Source of the DNA: Pseudomonadota bacterium
Lineage (GTDB): Bacteria; Pseudomonadota; Alphaproteobacteria; Rhizobiales; Xanthobacteraceae
Length of the DNA: 10,927 nt
NCBI GenBank assembly: GCA_021823875.1
Contig: JAKAMD010000084.1
Location: 1 to 10,927, forward strand
Reading direction: 5' to 3'
Part shown: piece after piece, positions 1 through 6,750 of the stretch
How positions within the stretch are numbered: the first letter of the stretch is position 1
How the letters are laid out: each line of letters begins with the position of its first letter
Translations under genes and position numbers: made by a program
The notes under the pieces: generated by a model
The model's database searches: none
Told to the model about the DNA's origin: nothing
Seen by the model: only the letters and a program-made list of their open reading frames with translations

Positions 1-1533
1 GAGCGCCAGCAGGTTGGTCTGCCGCGCGATCTCGTCGATGACGCCGATAATATCGACGATCTTGCGCGAGGATTCCTCGATGCGTTGCATCGCCTTGACC
101 GCGCTGCCGGCGACTTCGCCGCCGCGGTCGGCAACTTGGCGCGCGGCGGAGGCCGACTGCGTGGCCTCCCGCGCGCTCTCGGCGTTCTTGCGCACGGTGG
201 CAGCGATTTCCTGCATGGCGGCCGTGGTTTCTTCCAGGCTGGCCGCCTGTTCCTCGGTGCGCTGCGACAGATCAGTGGTGCTGGTGGCGATCTCGGCCGA
301 GGCATTGGTCACCTCGTGCGCCGAGCCCTTAATCTCGATGATGGTCGCGCGCACACGCTCGACCATGGTGCCGACCGCCATGATGATCTGGCTGATCTCA
401 TCACGCCCGGAGAACTTTGGCATGGTGACGTTGAAGTCGCCGCCCGCCAACTTCAACATGGCCTGCTGGATCTTCTCCAGCGGCGCGATCACCCGGCGCG
501 AAACCGCCAGCATCATCGACGCCGCCAAAGCCAAAGCCACCGCCAGCAGGACAAGTTCGAGGACGAGGTCCCATCGCGCGCTCGCGCGCATTGCGGCGGC
601 GCGGTCCTTGACCAGTTGCAGCGAGATTTCCGCAACGCCCTGGAGAGTCGCCAGTTTCGTCACCGCATCCACCGACCATTGCGCGGGGCTGACATCAACC
701 TTCTTGCCCGCTAGCAAAGTCGTCAGATAACTCATCCGCTTGTTGGTATACTTCGGTGAGAAGAACCCATTCTTGGCATCCTGAAGCGCGTCATTGAAGC
801 GGGCCGGCAGCTGCAACCCGGCGGCAATATCTTCGAGTGCCGCCCAGGCGGTTCTGGTCTCGCTCAGGAATGCGACGTATTTCACCAGCGCGTCCGGCGC
901 CATCGGCAAGCCAGCGACGCCATTGGAGATCAAGACCGACGAATCGCCGGCGGCATTGCGCGCCGTCCAGGCCATTTGCTTCATTTCGAACAGTTGAACG
1001 ACGTAAGGATCGCTTTGCTTGGCCATGTTGGCCAACTGAGCCGACAGCTTGTCGAGCAGCGCCATCAGCGTGCTGCACGCATCCGACATGTCCTTGGCGA
1101 GATGAGGCGGACGCGAGGCCTTGGGCTGGCTGAGTGCCGCAGCCGTTTCTTCATGCAGCGATGCCAGCTTGTTGATACCCTGATCGAGCGCGGCAATTTC
1201 GCCATCCTTGTTGGCGAACTCGATTCCGCGCAGCGTGGCTAGGCCGGCCTTGAGCGCCGGCATTTCGGCGTCTCGGATTCGCTGCAACAATGAAGAAACA
1301 CCGGCCGGCTTGTCGGCCTTCAGGTCGCGGAACGTGTTCGCCCGGTCAACCCGCAGATTATGCACGGCGGTGAATAGTTGCGCGGAGGCTTCGGCGACTT
1401 GTCCGAGACGGCCAGCATCGCGCAGCCGGGTCCACGCCCCCCAGGCGCCGAGTACCAACGTAACGACGACCGCCGCCGCCAACAGCCCGACCGTCGAGAC
1501 CAACAGCGCCTTAATCGAAATCCGATTTAACAC
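1..1533 (-). CDS. Methyl-accepting chemotaxis protein, 3' end beyond the window
   Basis: Transmembrane chemoreceptor that would pass ligand signals to the CheA/CheW array. The 511 residues present read: first membrane helix at about 9-30, a long mostly helical periplasmic region at about 34-320, second membrane helix at about 323-344, HAMP linker (VIAPLEKIQQAMLKLAGGDF near 348-367), then the cytoplasmic coiled coil. Conserved adaptation-region text is clear (QRTEEQAASLEETTAAMQEI), and the frame leaves the window inside the signalling tip at EIARQTNLLAL. I chose the GTG at 1531-1533 because GCGGAG sits seven bases upstream. In-frame ATGs at 1546-1548 and 1594-1596 would add 5 or 21 residues but have poorer ribosome sites. 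The sensor region is longer than a simple four-helix bundle and may be a NIT- or HBM-like helical domain; the ligand is unknown. The family call is secure; the start is uncertain. Confidence 0.95.
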   Translation of the reverse strand, partial: MLNRISIKALLVSTVGLLAAAVVVTLVLGAWGAWTRLRDAGRLGQVAEASAQLFTAVHNLRVDRANTFRDLKADKPAGVSSLLQRIRDAEMPALKAGLATLRGIEFANKDGEIAALDQGINKLASLHEETAAALSQPKASRPPHLAKDMSDACSTLMALLDKLSAQLANMAKQSDPYVVQLFEMKQMAWTARNAAGDSSVLISNGVAGLPMAPDALVKYVAFLSETRTAWAALEDIAAGLQLPARFNDALQDAKNGFFSPKYTNKRMSYLTTLLAGKKVDVSPAQWSVDAVTKLATLQGVAEISLQLVKDRAAAMRASARWDLVLELVLLAVALALAASMMLAVSRRVIAPLEKIQQAMLKLAGGDFNVTMPKFSGRDEISQIIMAVGTMVERVRATIIEIKGSAHEVTNASAEIATSTTDLSQRTEEQAASLEETTAAMQEIAATVRKNAESAREATQSASAARQVADRGGEVAGSAVKAMQRIEESSRKIVDIIGVIDEIARQTNLLAL

Positions 1534-1602
1534 GGGGGTGCTCCGCATTTCCGTTTCAGCGGAGCCGGAAACTGAACGATAATGCTGAAGGCACATTTAA
1601 AG

Positions 1603-1620
1603 GTTGATTTGTGCATCAAC
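1603..1620. repeat. Short inverted repeat upstream of the chemoreceptor gene
   Basis: GTTGAT at 1603-1608 and ATCAAC at 1615-1620 are perfect 6-base arms around a 6-base centre. They lie 70-87 bases upstream of the preferred chemoreceptor start, in a locally AT-richer pocket (about 1591-1680). The position fits an operator or promoter-proximal site, but arms this short can occur by chance. A poor sigma-70-like pair (TTGTTG, 17 bases, TAAATG on the minus strand) overlaps it. Nothing else recognisable lies between 1534 and 1750. Confidence 0.25.
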
Positions 1621-1750
1621 AAATATCTATTGGTTGCTTTATTGTCCTAGATTAAGAATCAACCATCGATTCAACAGATGCTTTGATGGCAACCCGCGAT
1701 GGTGCGGAGCGCTGCTTCATAAATCATCACACCGATACCGCGTTGCGGTT

Positions 1751-2668
1751 TCAGCCGGTGAAAGTGCGCAGCACGTGATCATATGCGGCGTCCGCCGTCA
1801 GCCAGGTCCAGTCCGGCATCTGATTGCGGAACCAGGTGAGCTGGCGCTTGGCGTAGCGGCGCGTGTCCATCACCGCGCCTGCCGCCGCCTCCTCGATCGT
1901 GATTTCCCCGTTGAAGTGGCGGATCAGCCAGGGCACGCCATGCGCTTTCATTGCCGGCAGCGATGGATCGAGGTGACGCGTAGCCAGCAGCCTTACCTCT
2001 TCCGGCGCGCCGGCTTGCAACATCGCCGCGAAGCGAGTCTCAATCCGCCGCACCAGTTCGGCGCGCTCGCAAGTGATGAATACCTTGACCGCGCGTGAGG
2101 GCGTGATCAGCGGCGGCAAGCCTTCGCGGTGCCAGTCGCTCAGCGGCCGCCCGGTCGCCAGCACCACTTCGAGCGCGCGCGTGATACGCGAACGGTCATT
2201 GACCATCAGCCGCTGCGCCGTCGCGGGATCGCGCTGCATCAATTCGGCATGCATGGCCGACGCGCCCTCGCTTTGCAGCCGTGCGCGCACGGTGCTGCGC
2301 ACATCGGGAGGGATCGGCGGCACTGCGGCAAGCCCAGTGGTCAGCGCTTTGAAATAGAGCCCGGTGCCGCCAACGAGAATGGGCACGCGCCCGGCTTCGG
2401 CGAGCTCGCGCAACACCTCGCCGACATCACGGCACCAACGCCCGACCGAGTAATTTTCCGCAGCATCGACATGGCCGTAAAGCCTGTGTGGCACACGCGC
2501 TTCCTCCTGGGGCGTGGGCCGCGCGGTGATGATGCGCAGGTCACGATAGACCTGCATGGAGTCGGCATTGACGATGGTACCGCCGAGCGTCTCGGCGAGT
2601 TGCAGCGCCAGCGCGGACTTGCCGCTGGCGGTCGGCCCGGCAATCAGGATGGCATCGAAGCGGTGCAT
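1751..2668 (-). CDS. miaA: tRNA dimethylallyltransferase (MiaA)
   Basis: Transfers a dimethylallyl group from DMAPP to N6 of A37 in tRNAs reading UNN codons, the first step of ms2i6A formation; cytoplasmic. The 305-residue length is normal for the family. Visible motifs are the P-loop GPTASGKS at 11-18, DSMQVYR at 36-42 (the tRNA/catalytic DSxQxY signature), ILVGGTGLYFKAL at 97-109, and the C-terminal RYAKRQLTWFRNQ at 270-282. I chose the ATG at 2666-2668 because homologues begin just before the P-loop strand (MHRFDAILIAGPT). The frame is open further upstream to 2839, but that part overlaps the preceding gene and reads as low-complexity Arg-rich shadow. It starts 17 bases after the stop of the NTF2-like gene, so the two are probably co-transcribed. 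The ribosome site is weak, which fits translation coupled to the gene upstream. Confidence 0.96.
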   Translation of the reverse strand: MHRFDAILIAGPTASGKSALALQLAETLGGTIVNADSMQVYRDLRIITARPTPQEEARVPHRLYGHVDAAENYSVGRWCRDVGEVLRELAEAGRVPILVGGTGLYFKALTTGLAAVPPIPPDVRSTVRARLQSEGASAMHAELMQRDPATAQRLMVNDRSRITRALEVVLATGRPLSDWHREGLPPLITPSRAVKVFITCERAELVRRIETRFAAMLQAGAPEEVRLLATRHLDPSLPAMKAHGVPWLIRHFNGEITIEEAAAGAVMDTRRYAKRQLTWFRNQMPDWTWLTADAAYDHVLRTFTG

Positions 2669-2685
2669 CGCTTGCCGGCCAACGA

Positions 2686-3090
2686 TCAATTCAACCGCTT
2701 CGACGGCGGCGTCTCCGGCAAGTCCTCGACCAGGGCGGCGATCGGACTCGCCTGATGATGGGTCATGCGCCAGGCGCCGTCGACGCGGCGGAACAGGTTG
2801 GTGGCAGCCAGAGCCGCACCGCCAACGAACTCCACGCACAACACGCGGGCTTCGTCACCCCTGACGATCACCGTGGCATTGCGCGGCTCGATCCGGTCCT
2901 GCTCCGGATTGCTCAGGATCTGCCGGTAGGATTCCAGGATTTCCGAGCGCCCGAACAGCGCCGGCCAGCCCGGATGAATGCAGGTCGCGCCGTCATCTGC
3001 CCAGATACGGCTCATGGCGCCCAAATCGGTTGCCGCAAAAGCGCTGTAATAGGCCGCATTCGCGGCCAGGATGTCCTTCTCTTCGCTCAT
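2686..3090 (-). CDS. NTF2/SnoaL-like small protein
   Basis: Encodes 134 residues beginning MSEEKDILAANAAYYSAF. The pattern is that of the cystatin-like alpha+beta barrel of the NTF2/SnoaL superfamily: an N-terminal helix with paired aromatics (Y14, Y15, F18), then W30 and CIHPGWPALFGRSEI (38-52), and late strands with TNLFRRVDGAWRMTHHQASP (97-116). Members are often small, soluble and dimeric, with a pocket that binds or isomerises a ligand; the substrate cannot be told from sequence. The ATG at 3088-3090 fits the family N-terminus. The frame stays open to a further start at 3207, but that extension (Arg/Ala/Trp-rich) does not look like protein. It sits directly upstream of miaA with a 17-base gap, so it is the likely first gene of a two-gene operon. 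Its role there is unknown. Confidence 0.85.
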   Translation of the reverse strand: MSEEKDILAANAAYYSAFAATDLGAMSRIWADDGATCIHPGWPALFGRSEILESYRQILSNPEQDRIEPRNATVIVRGDEARVLCVEFVGGAALAATNLFRRVDGAWRMTHHQASPIAALVEDLPETPPSKRLN

Positions 3091-3267
3091 GCCGCGTCTC
3101 GTGCAAGAATTACCGGCGGAAATCAATCGGGAAAACGCCGGGTGACGCGCTCGCCATCGGCTTGCCGCTGCCGCCCAGCCCTGCAATAAGCTGCGCCATA
3201 CCGTCATCGTGCCGCCTTGGTTGCGATCTTATACCGCCGGGCGGACGCGATTTTCGCCCGTTGCCAT

Positions 3268-3271
3268 GGAG
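3268..3271 (+). promoter_or_regulatory. Ribosome binding site fixing the TTG start of the DUF1015 gene
   Basis: GGAG lies six bases before the TTG at 3278-3280. An in-frame TGA at 3272-3274 is only one codon upstream of that TTG, so translation of this frame cannot begin earlier. The nearby ATG at 3266-3268 is in another frame and stops after two codons. TTG is therefore the only sensible start. Confidence 0.75.
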
Positions 3272-3277
3272 TGAGCC

Positions 3278-4498
3278 TTGTCGCTGATCAGACCTTTCCG
3301 GGCCTTGCGGCCGGCGCCCGGACGCGCCGCCGAGGTGCTGGCGCCGCCCTATGATGTGCTTTCGAGCAGCGAGGCGCGCGAGCGCGCCAAAGGTAAGCCG
3401 TGGAGCTTCCTGCACATCTCCAAGCCGGAGATCGATCTCAATCCGGCGATCGATCCTTACGATCCGGCGGTCTATGCCAAGGCGGAGGAAAACCTCAAGC
3501 GCATGATCGAGGCCGGCGTGCTCACGCGCGACGCCCGGCCTTGCTATTACGTCTATCGCCTCACTTGGCGCGACCGCACGCAGACGGGTTTGGCCGCCGC
3601 AGCTTCGGTCGGCGACTATCTCAGCAACCGCATTCGCAAGCACGAGCTGACCACGCCGGTAAAAGAAGACGACCGCGTGCGCCAGATCGAGGCGATCAAC
3701 GCGCAGACCGGACCGGTGATGATTGGCTATCCGAGCGCGCCCGAAATCGACGCGCTCATCGCCAAGGCAGCGGCGGGCACGCCTGAGGTCGACGTCACCG
3801 CCGACGACGGCGTGCGCCATCAGCTTTGGGTTATCAGCGACGATGCGACCATCGACAAACTGACGCGCGCTTTCGATGCGCTGCCCGCGATCTATATCGC
3901 CGACGGCCATCACCGCTCGGCGGCCGCTTCGCGCGTGGCAGCCGCGCGCAAGGGCGACGGGTCGCATAATTATTTCCTGTCGGTGATCTTCCCTGAACAT
4001 GAAATGACCATTCTCGATTACAATCGGCTGGTGAGGGACCTCAACGGCCGCAGCCCCGAACAGCTTCTCGCCGAATTAGGCAAGAGCTTCACCGTGACCG
4101 CCTGCGATCGTCCGTTTCGGCCGTCGGCGGCGTCCGAGTTCGGCATGTATCTGGCCGGTCGCTGGTACCAGCTCACTTTGCGTCCCGATCTCGTGCCGAC
4201 CAACGATCCGATCGGCCGGCTGCCGATCTCGTTGCTCACCAATAATGTGATCGAGCCGCTGCTCGGCATCGCCGATCAGCGCCGCGACAAGCGCATCGAT
4301 TTTGTCGGCGGCGCGCGCGGGCTCGAGGAACTGGAACGGCGCGTGAAGTCGGGCGAGATGGCGGTCGCCTTCGCGCTTTATCCAACACAAATGCAAGACC
4401 TGATGGCGGTGGCCGATGCCGGTGGCATCATGCCGCCGAAGTCGACTTGGTTCGAGCCCAAGCTCGCCGACGGCATGGTCAATCACGTGCTGGATTGA
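3278..4498 (+). CDS. DUF1015 family protein
   Basis: Encodes 406 residues, about the full family length. Family landmarks are present in order: IRPFRALRP at the N-terminus, LAPPYDVL (21-28), a KHELT block at 121-125 (often RHEKT), IYIADGHHRSAAA at 205-217, FPEHEMTILDYNRLV (238-252), and near the C-terminus IMPPKSTWFEPKL. It has no signal peptide or membrane segment, so it should be cytoplasmic. The biochemical function is not established. The DGHHR-x-A motif looks like the GxxR-type phosphate-binding signature of the ParB/sulfiredoxin fold, so a nucleotide- or phosphate-dependent activity is possible; this is inference only. It starts at TTG with a good GGAG site. It is the only plus-strand gene here, divergent from the NTF2-miaA pair and convergent with the Do protease, so it is its own transcription unit. 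Confidence 0.93.
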   Translation: MSLIRPFRALRPAPGRAAEVLAPPYDVLSSSEARERAKGKPWSFLHISKPEIDLNPAIDPYDPAVYAKAEENLKRMIEAGVLTRDARPCYYVYRLTWRDRTQTGLAAAASVGDYLSNRIRKHELTTPVKEDDRVRQIEAINAQTGPVMIGYPSAPEIDALIAKAAAGTPEVDVTADDGVRHQLWVISDDATIDKLTRAFDALPAIYIADGHHRSAAASRVAAARKGDGSHNYFLSVIFPEHEMTILDYNRLVRDLNGRSPEQLLAELGKSFTVTACDRPFRPSAASEFGMYLAGRWYQLTLRPDLVPTNDPIGRLPISLLTNNVIEPLLGIADQRRDKRIDFVGGARGLEELERRVKSGEMAVAFALYPTQMQDLMAVADAGGIMPPKSTWFEPKLADGMVNHVLD

Positions 4499-4517
4499 GC
4501 GCAGCCGTTCAATCAAT

Positions 4518-4901
4518 TCAGCGCCCGATCACCCGCGCCACCCGGAAGCTCCAGTCGAACCAGCGATCCGACGTCTTGCTCCACAAGCCGCGCGGACGCC
4601 AGGATAAGGAACGTGTCGGCGTCCAGTCGGCGAGGTTCCAGGCGTCGCAGCCGCGCTCGATTTGATAGCCGGTCGCCTTGACGAAAGCCGCGAACGCGCC
4701 GCGCGTGACCGCATAACCGCCGACCGCGAAGCTCTGCGTGATAGTCACAGGATGGCCCGGGCTATCGTCATCGTCATGACCATTTTCGCCGACCCACGAG
4801 CCCAAGGCGAAGGAACCGGCCGGCACCAGGACCATCTGCGGGCAATCGGGACAAGGCCGCCCGTCCGCCGGGGTATCGCGAAACTCTGCCCTGATCCGGC
4901 C
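4518..4901 (-). pseudogene. Remnant of a formylglycine-generating-enzyme (SUMF1)-like protein
   Basis: The frame reads CPDCPQMVLVPAGSFALGS, an acidic DDDD stretch, then HPVTITQSFAVGGYAVT. This is the recognisable N-terminal part of the SUMF1/FGE domain (C..CP.MVVVPAGSF.MGS in relatives). About 35 residues later it jumps to RWFDWSFRVARVIGR, which resembles the very end of the same domain (GFRVAR). The middle of the domain, normally 150 or more residues including the GNVWEW and RGGSW blocks and the catalytic cysteines, is missing. Only ATG 4833-4835 could start it, giving 105 residues; an in-frame TGA at 4902-4904 blocks any longer protein, and no signal peptide remains. I read it as an internally deleted, 5'-broken pseudogene. 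A functional short protein cannot be excluded but would lack the family's active site. Confidence 0.7.
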
Positions 4902-4926
4902 TCAAACCCTTAACGCCGGATCGGGC
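4888..4926. repeat. Bulged 12-bp inverted repeat at the broken 5' end of the SUMF1 remnant
   Basis: On the plus strand GCCC (4888-4891) plus GATCCGGC (4893-4900) pairs with GCCGGATC (4915-4922) plus GGGC (4923-4926). This gives a 12-base-pair stem with one bulged T at 4892 and a 14-base loop. The in-frame TGA that interrupts the SUMF1 reading frame lies inside the loop. It could be a small palindromic insertion or a decayed terminator; there is no T-run next to it on either strand. Confidence 0.6.
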
Positions 4927-5123
4927 CACATGTCTTGCACGGCAAGCTGATGCGCCGGCTCGCTTTGGGAGGTTTCCACGACGCGCCGGAACGCGATCGG
5001 CGCAATTGCCCGCTGCGGCAGCTTGGCCGGCCGGTGTAACTCGGCTTCCCGCACTCGGAGGTGTGGCGAAGCCCCCTCGCCTCTCCCCGTGCGAGGAGAG
5101 GCGGAAACTCACGGCGAACGCGT
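4905..5123. other. Non-coding stretch between the SUMF1 remnant and the Do protease
   Basis: Together with the remnant this makes a stretch of more than 600 bases (4499-5123) without an intact gene. On the minus strand the SUMF1 frame is again open above the TGA at 4902-4904 (reading RAIAPIAFRRVVETSQSEP and LAVQDMWPDPALRV), but I recognise no domain there and see no signal peptide or credible start. It may be decayed 5' sequence of the same gene or unrelated DNA. It contains the REP-like hairpin described separately. No promoter or RNA gene was recognised. Confidence 0.5.
5079..5102. repeat. REP-like palindrome just after the Do protease gene
   Basis: GCCTCTCC (5079-5086) and GGAGAGGC (5095-5102) form a perfect 8-base-pair stem around an 8-base loop. 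The sequence resembles the abundant CCTCTCCCC...GGGGAGAGG intergenic palindromes of Bradyrhizobium-type genomes. It starts 21 bases after the Do protease stop on the minus strand, so in RNA it could protect or define the 3' end. A second, mutually exclusive stem (GGCGA 5065-5069 with TCGCC 5077-5081) shares three bases with it. No T-run follows, so a classical intrinsic terminator is not supported. Confidence 0.6.
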
Positions 5124-6611
5124 TTACTGCAGGGCCAATGCCACGAAGGTCGGGTCGCCGTCGGGCGAAACCACCAGCAGCACCACCGATTTCTTGCCGG
5201 CCTTGCGCAGAGTCTCGATGCGGCTCTGCAATTCGGTCGCCGTCGACACCGGCTCCTGCTGCACCTCGGCGATTACCATACCGGCCGCCAGGTGCTTGTC
5301 CGCCGCCGCCGAATTCGGATCGACGCCGGTGATCAGCACGCCATTCACGCCGTCCTTGATCTTGTGCTTCTTGCGCAAGGCATCCGTCAGATTAGCGAGA
5401 TCGAGCCCGAGCGCCTTCTTGATCACCGGCTTCTCTTCCGGCGCGCTGTTCTTTTTCTCGAGCGAGGCCTGCTTCTCTGTATCTTGCAAGCGGCCGAGCT
5501 TGACATGCACGGTCATCGGCGCGCCCTTGCGGATCACCTCCACCGTGACATCCTTGCCAACCGGCGTATCGGCGACGATGCGCGGCAGATCACGCATCTC
5601 CTTGATGGCCTGGCCGTCGAACTTGACGATGACATCGCCCGGCTCAATGCCGGCGGGCTTGGCCGGGCCCTTCTCGTCGACGCCGGCAACCAGCGCGCCG
5701 CGCGCCGGCTTGATGTTGAGACTGTCGGCGATCTCGGCATTGACCTGCTGGATGCGCACGCCGAGCCAGCCGCGCCGCACTTCCTTGTATTCGCGCAACT
5801 GCTCGATCACCGGCATCACGGTCTTTGACGGCACTGCGAAGCCGATACCGATCGAACCGCCGGAGGGAGAGATGATAGCGGTGTTGACGCCCACCACTTC
5901 GCCGTTGAGGTTGAACAGCGGTCCGCCCGAATTGCCGCGATTGATGGCGGCGTCGGTCTGAATGTAATTGTCGTAGGGACCCGACTGGATGTCGCGATTG
6001 CGCGCCGAGACGATGCCGGCGGTCACCGTACCACCCAGGCTGAACGGGTTGCCGATGGCGATCACCCATTCGCCCAGCCGCAGCTTGTCAGAGTCGCCGA
6101 ACTTCACCGCCTTCAGCGGCTTGGTCGGATTGACCTTGAGCAGCGCCAGATCGGTTTTGGTGTCGCGACCGACGATGGTCGCTCGCATGGTGGTGCCGTC
6201 ATTGAGGATGACGTCCACTTCGTCGGCATCGGCAATGACGTGGTTGTTGGTGACCACATAGCCGGCCGGATCGATGATGAAACCGGACCCGAGCGAATTG
6301 ACGCGCCGCTGCACCGGCGGGTTTTCGCCGTTCTGGCCCTGCTTGTTTTTGAAGAACTCCTCGAAGAATTTCTCGAACGGCGAGCCGGGCGGCAACTGTG
6401 GAATACCGCCGCGAATGTCCACCGACTGCTTGGTGGAGATGTTGACCACGGCATCGATGACCTGCTCAGCGACGTCGGCGATTGCCTCCGGTCCGCGCGC
6501 CTCGGCCGGCCGCGTCAGCACCGGACCGGCGATGACCGCAGCGGCGACGATTGCCAGGACCGCGCGCGTGACGCGGCGCCGTTCAGGCAGGCAAGGGAAG
6601 AATGCGCCCAT
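5124..6611 (-). CDS. Do-like (DegP/MucD) periplasmic serine endoprotease
   Basis: HtrA-family protease and probable chaperone that degrades misfolded envelope proteins in the periplasm. The 495 residues show an N-terminal signal (RRR followed by a hydrophobic run at about 14-33, likely cleavage after AEA at 36-38), a trypsin-like domain with the complete triad H124 (TNNHV), D154 (DTKTDLALLK) and S228 (RGNSGGP), a first PDZ domain at about 283-372 (GWLGVRIQ... GDVIVKFDG), and a second at about 400-485. The LA-loop region (GSPFEKFFEEFF, 76-87) is typical of MucD/DegP. The ATG at 6609-6611 is preceded by GAGGAG about 11 bases upstream; a GTG at residue 14 lacks a ribosome site and would shorten the signal. 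It is the last gene of the minus-strand block, probably with its own promoter because a terminator-like hairpin lies upstream. DegP versus DegQ/MucD cannot be settled from sequence alone. Confidence 0.95.
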   Translation of the reverse strand: MGAFFPCLPERRRVTRAVLAIVAAAVIAGPVLTRPAEARGPEAIADVAEQVIDAVVNISTKQSVDIRGGIPQLPPGSPFEKFFEEFFKNKQGQNGENPPVQRRVNSLGSGFIIDPAGYVVTNNHVIADADEVDVILNDGTTMRATIVGRDTKTDLALLKVNPTKPLKAVKFGDSDKLRLGEWVIAIGNPFSLGGTVTAGIVSARNRDIQSGPYDNYIQTDAAINRGNSGGPLFNLNGEVVGVNTAIISPSGGSIGIGFAVPSKTVMPVIEQLREYKEVRRGWLGVRIQQVNAEIADSLNIKPARGALVAGVDEKGPAKPAGIEPGDVIVKFDGQAIKEMRDLPRIVADTPVGKDVTVEVIRKGAPMTVHVKLGRLQDTEKQASLEKKNSAPEEKPVIKKALGLDLANLTDALRKKHKIKDGVNGVLITGVDPNSAAADKHLAAGMVIAEVQQEPVSTATELQSRIETLRKAGKKSVVLLVVSPDGDPTFVALALQ

Positions 6612-6663
6612 GGGCGTCTTATCTCCTCAACGAATAGGGGACTCGCAACTAAGTGGCCCCGGC

Positions 6664-6680
6664 TTCAAGGCGATTCAAGG
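6664..6680 (-). promoter_or_regulatory. Tandem CCTTGAA repeats upstream of the Do protease
   Basis: On the minus strand CCTTGAA occurs twice, separated by TCG, a 10-base period that puts both copies on one face of the helix. They lie about 53-69 bases upstream of the protease start. CTTGAA matches the -35 core of heat-shock sigma factor (RpoH) promoters, which would suit an HtrA-type gene. However, I find no convincing RpoH -10 element at the right spacing, so this is a candidate control site only. Confidence 0.3.
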
Positions 6681-6718
6681 GCATGCCCCCCCATAGCACG
6701 GCCGGGCACTTTTCACGC

Positions 6719-6739
6719 AAAAATAGCGGTTTTTCCGCC
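6719..6739 (-). terminator. Probable intrinsic terminator after the hflK-hflC-DUF2065 operon
   Basis: On the minus strand GCGG (6738-6735) and CCGC (6729-6726) pair around an AAAAA loop, with one further G-U pair, followed at once by TATTTTT. The stem is short but GC-only and the T-run is good. It begins about 12 bases after the DUF2065 stop codon, as expected for an operon end, and separates that operon from the Do protease gene downstream. Confidence 0.55.
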
Positions 6740-6750
6740 GCCTCGGGCAA

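Noticed and set aside
14..730. Open plus-strand frames opposite the chemoreceptor
   Set aside because: They are antisense shadows. The minus-strand frame carries unmistakable chemoreceptor signalling-domain text.
1737..1749. ACCGC-GTT-GCGGT hairpin just after the miaA stop, as a terminator
   Set aside because: The stem is only 5 bp with a 3-base loop and no T-run follows on the minus strand.
2669..2839. N-terminal extension of miaA
   Set aside because: The extra 57 residues overlap the NTF2-like gene in another frame, are Arg-rich low-complexity sequence, and are absent from the MiaA family.
3110..4000. Long open minus-strand frame (296 codons) opposite the DUF1015 gene
   Set aside because: It lies antisense to a conserved protein, is Arg/Gly/Asp-rich and shows no recognisable domain. 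Only its last 29 codons lie outside the DUF1015 gene, and these are reported separately as a weak observation.
5023..5961. Long open plus-strand frame (312 codons) opposite the Do protease
   Set aside because: It is the Ser/Thr-rich complement of the protease coding strand, with no independent start signal or family match.
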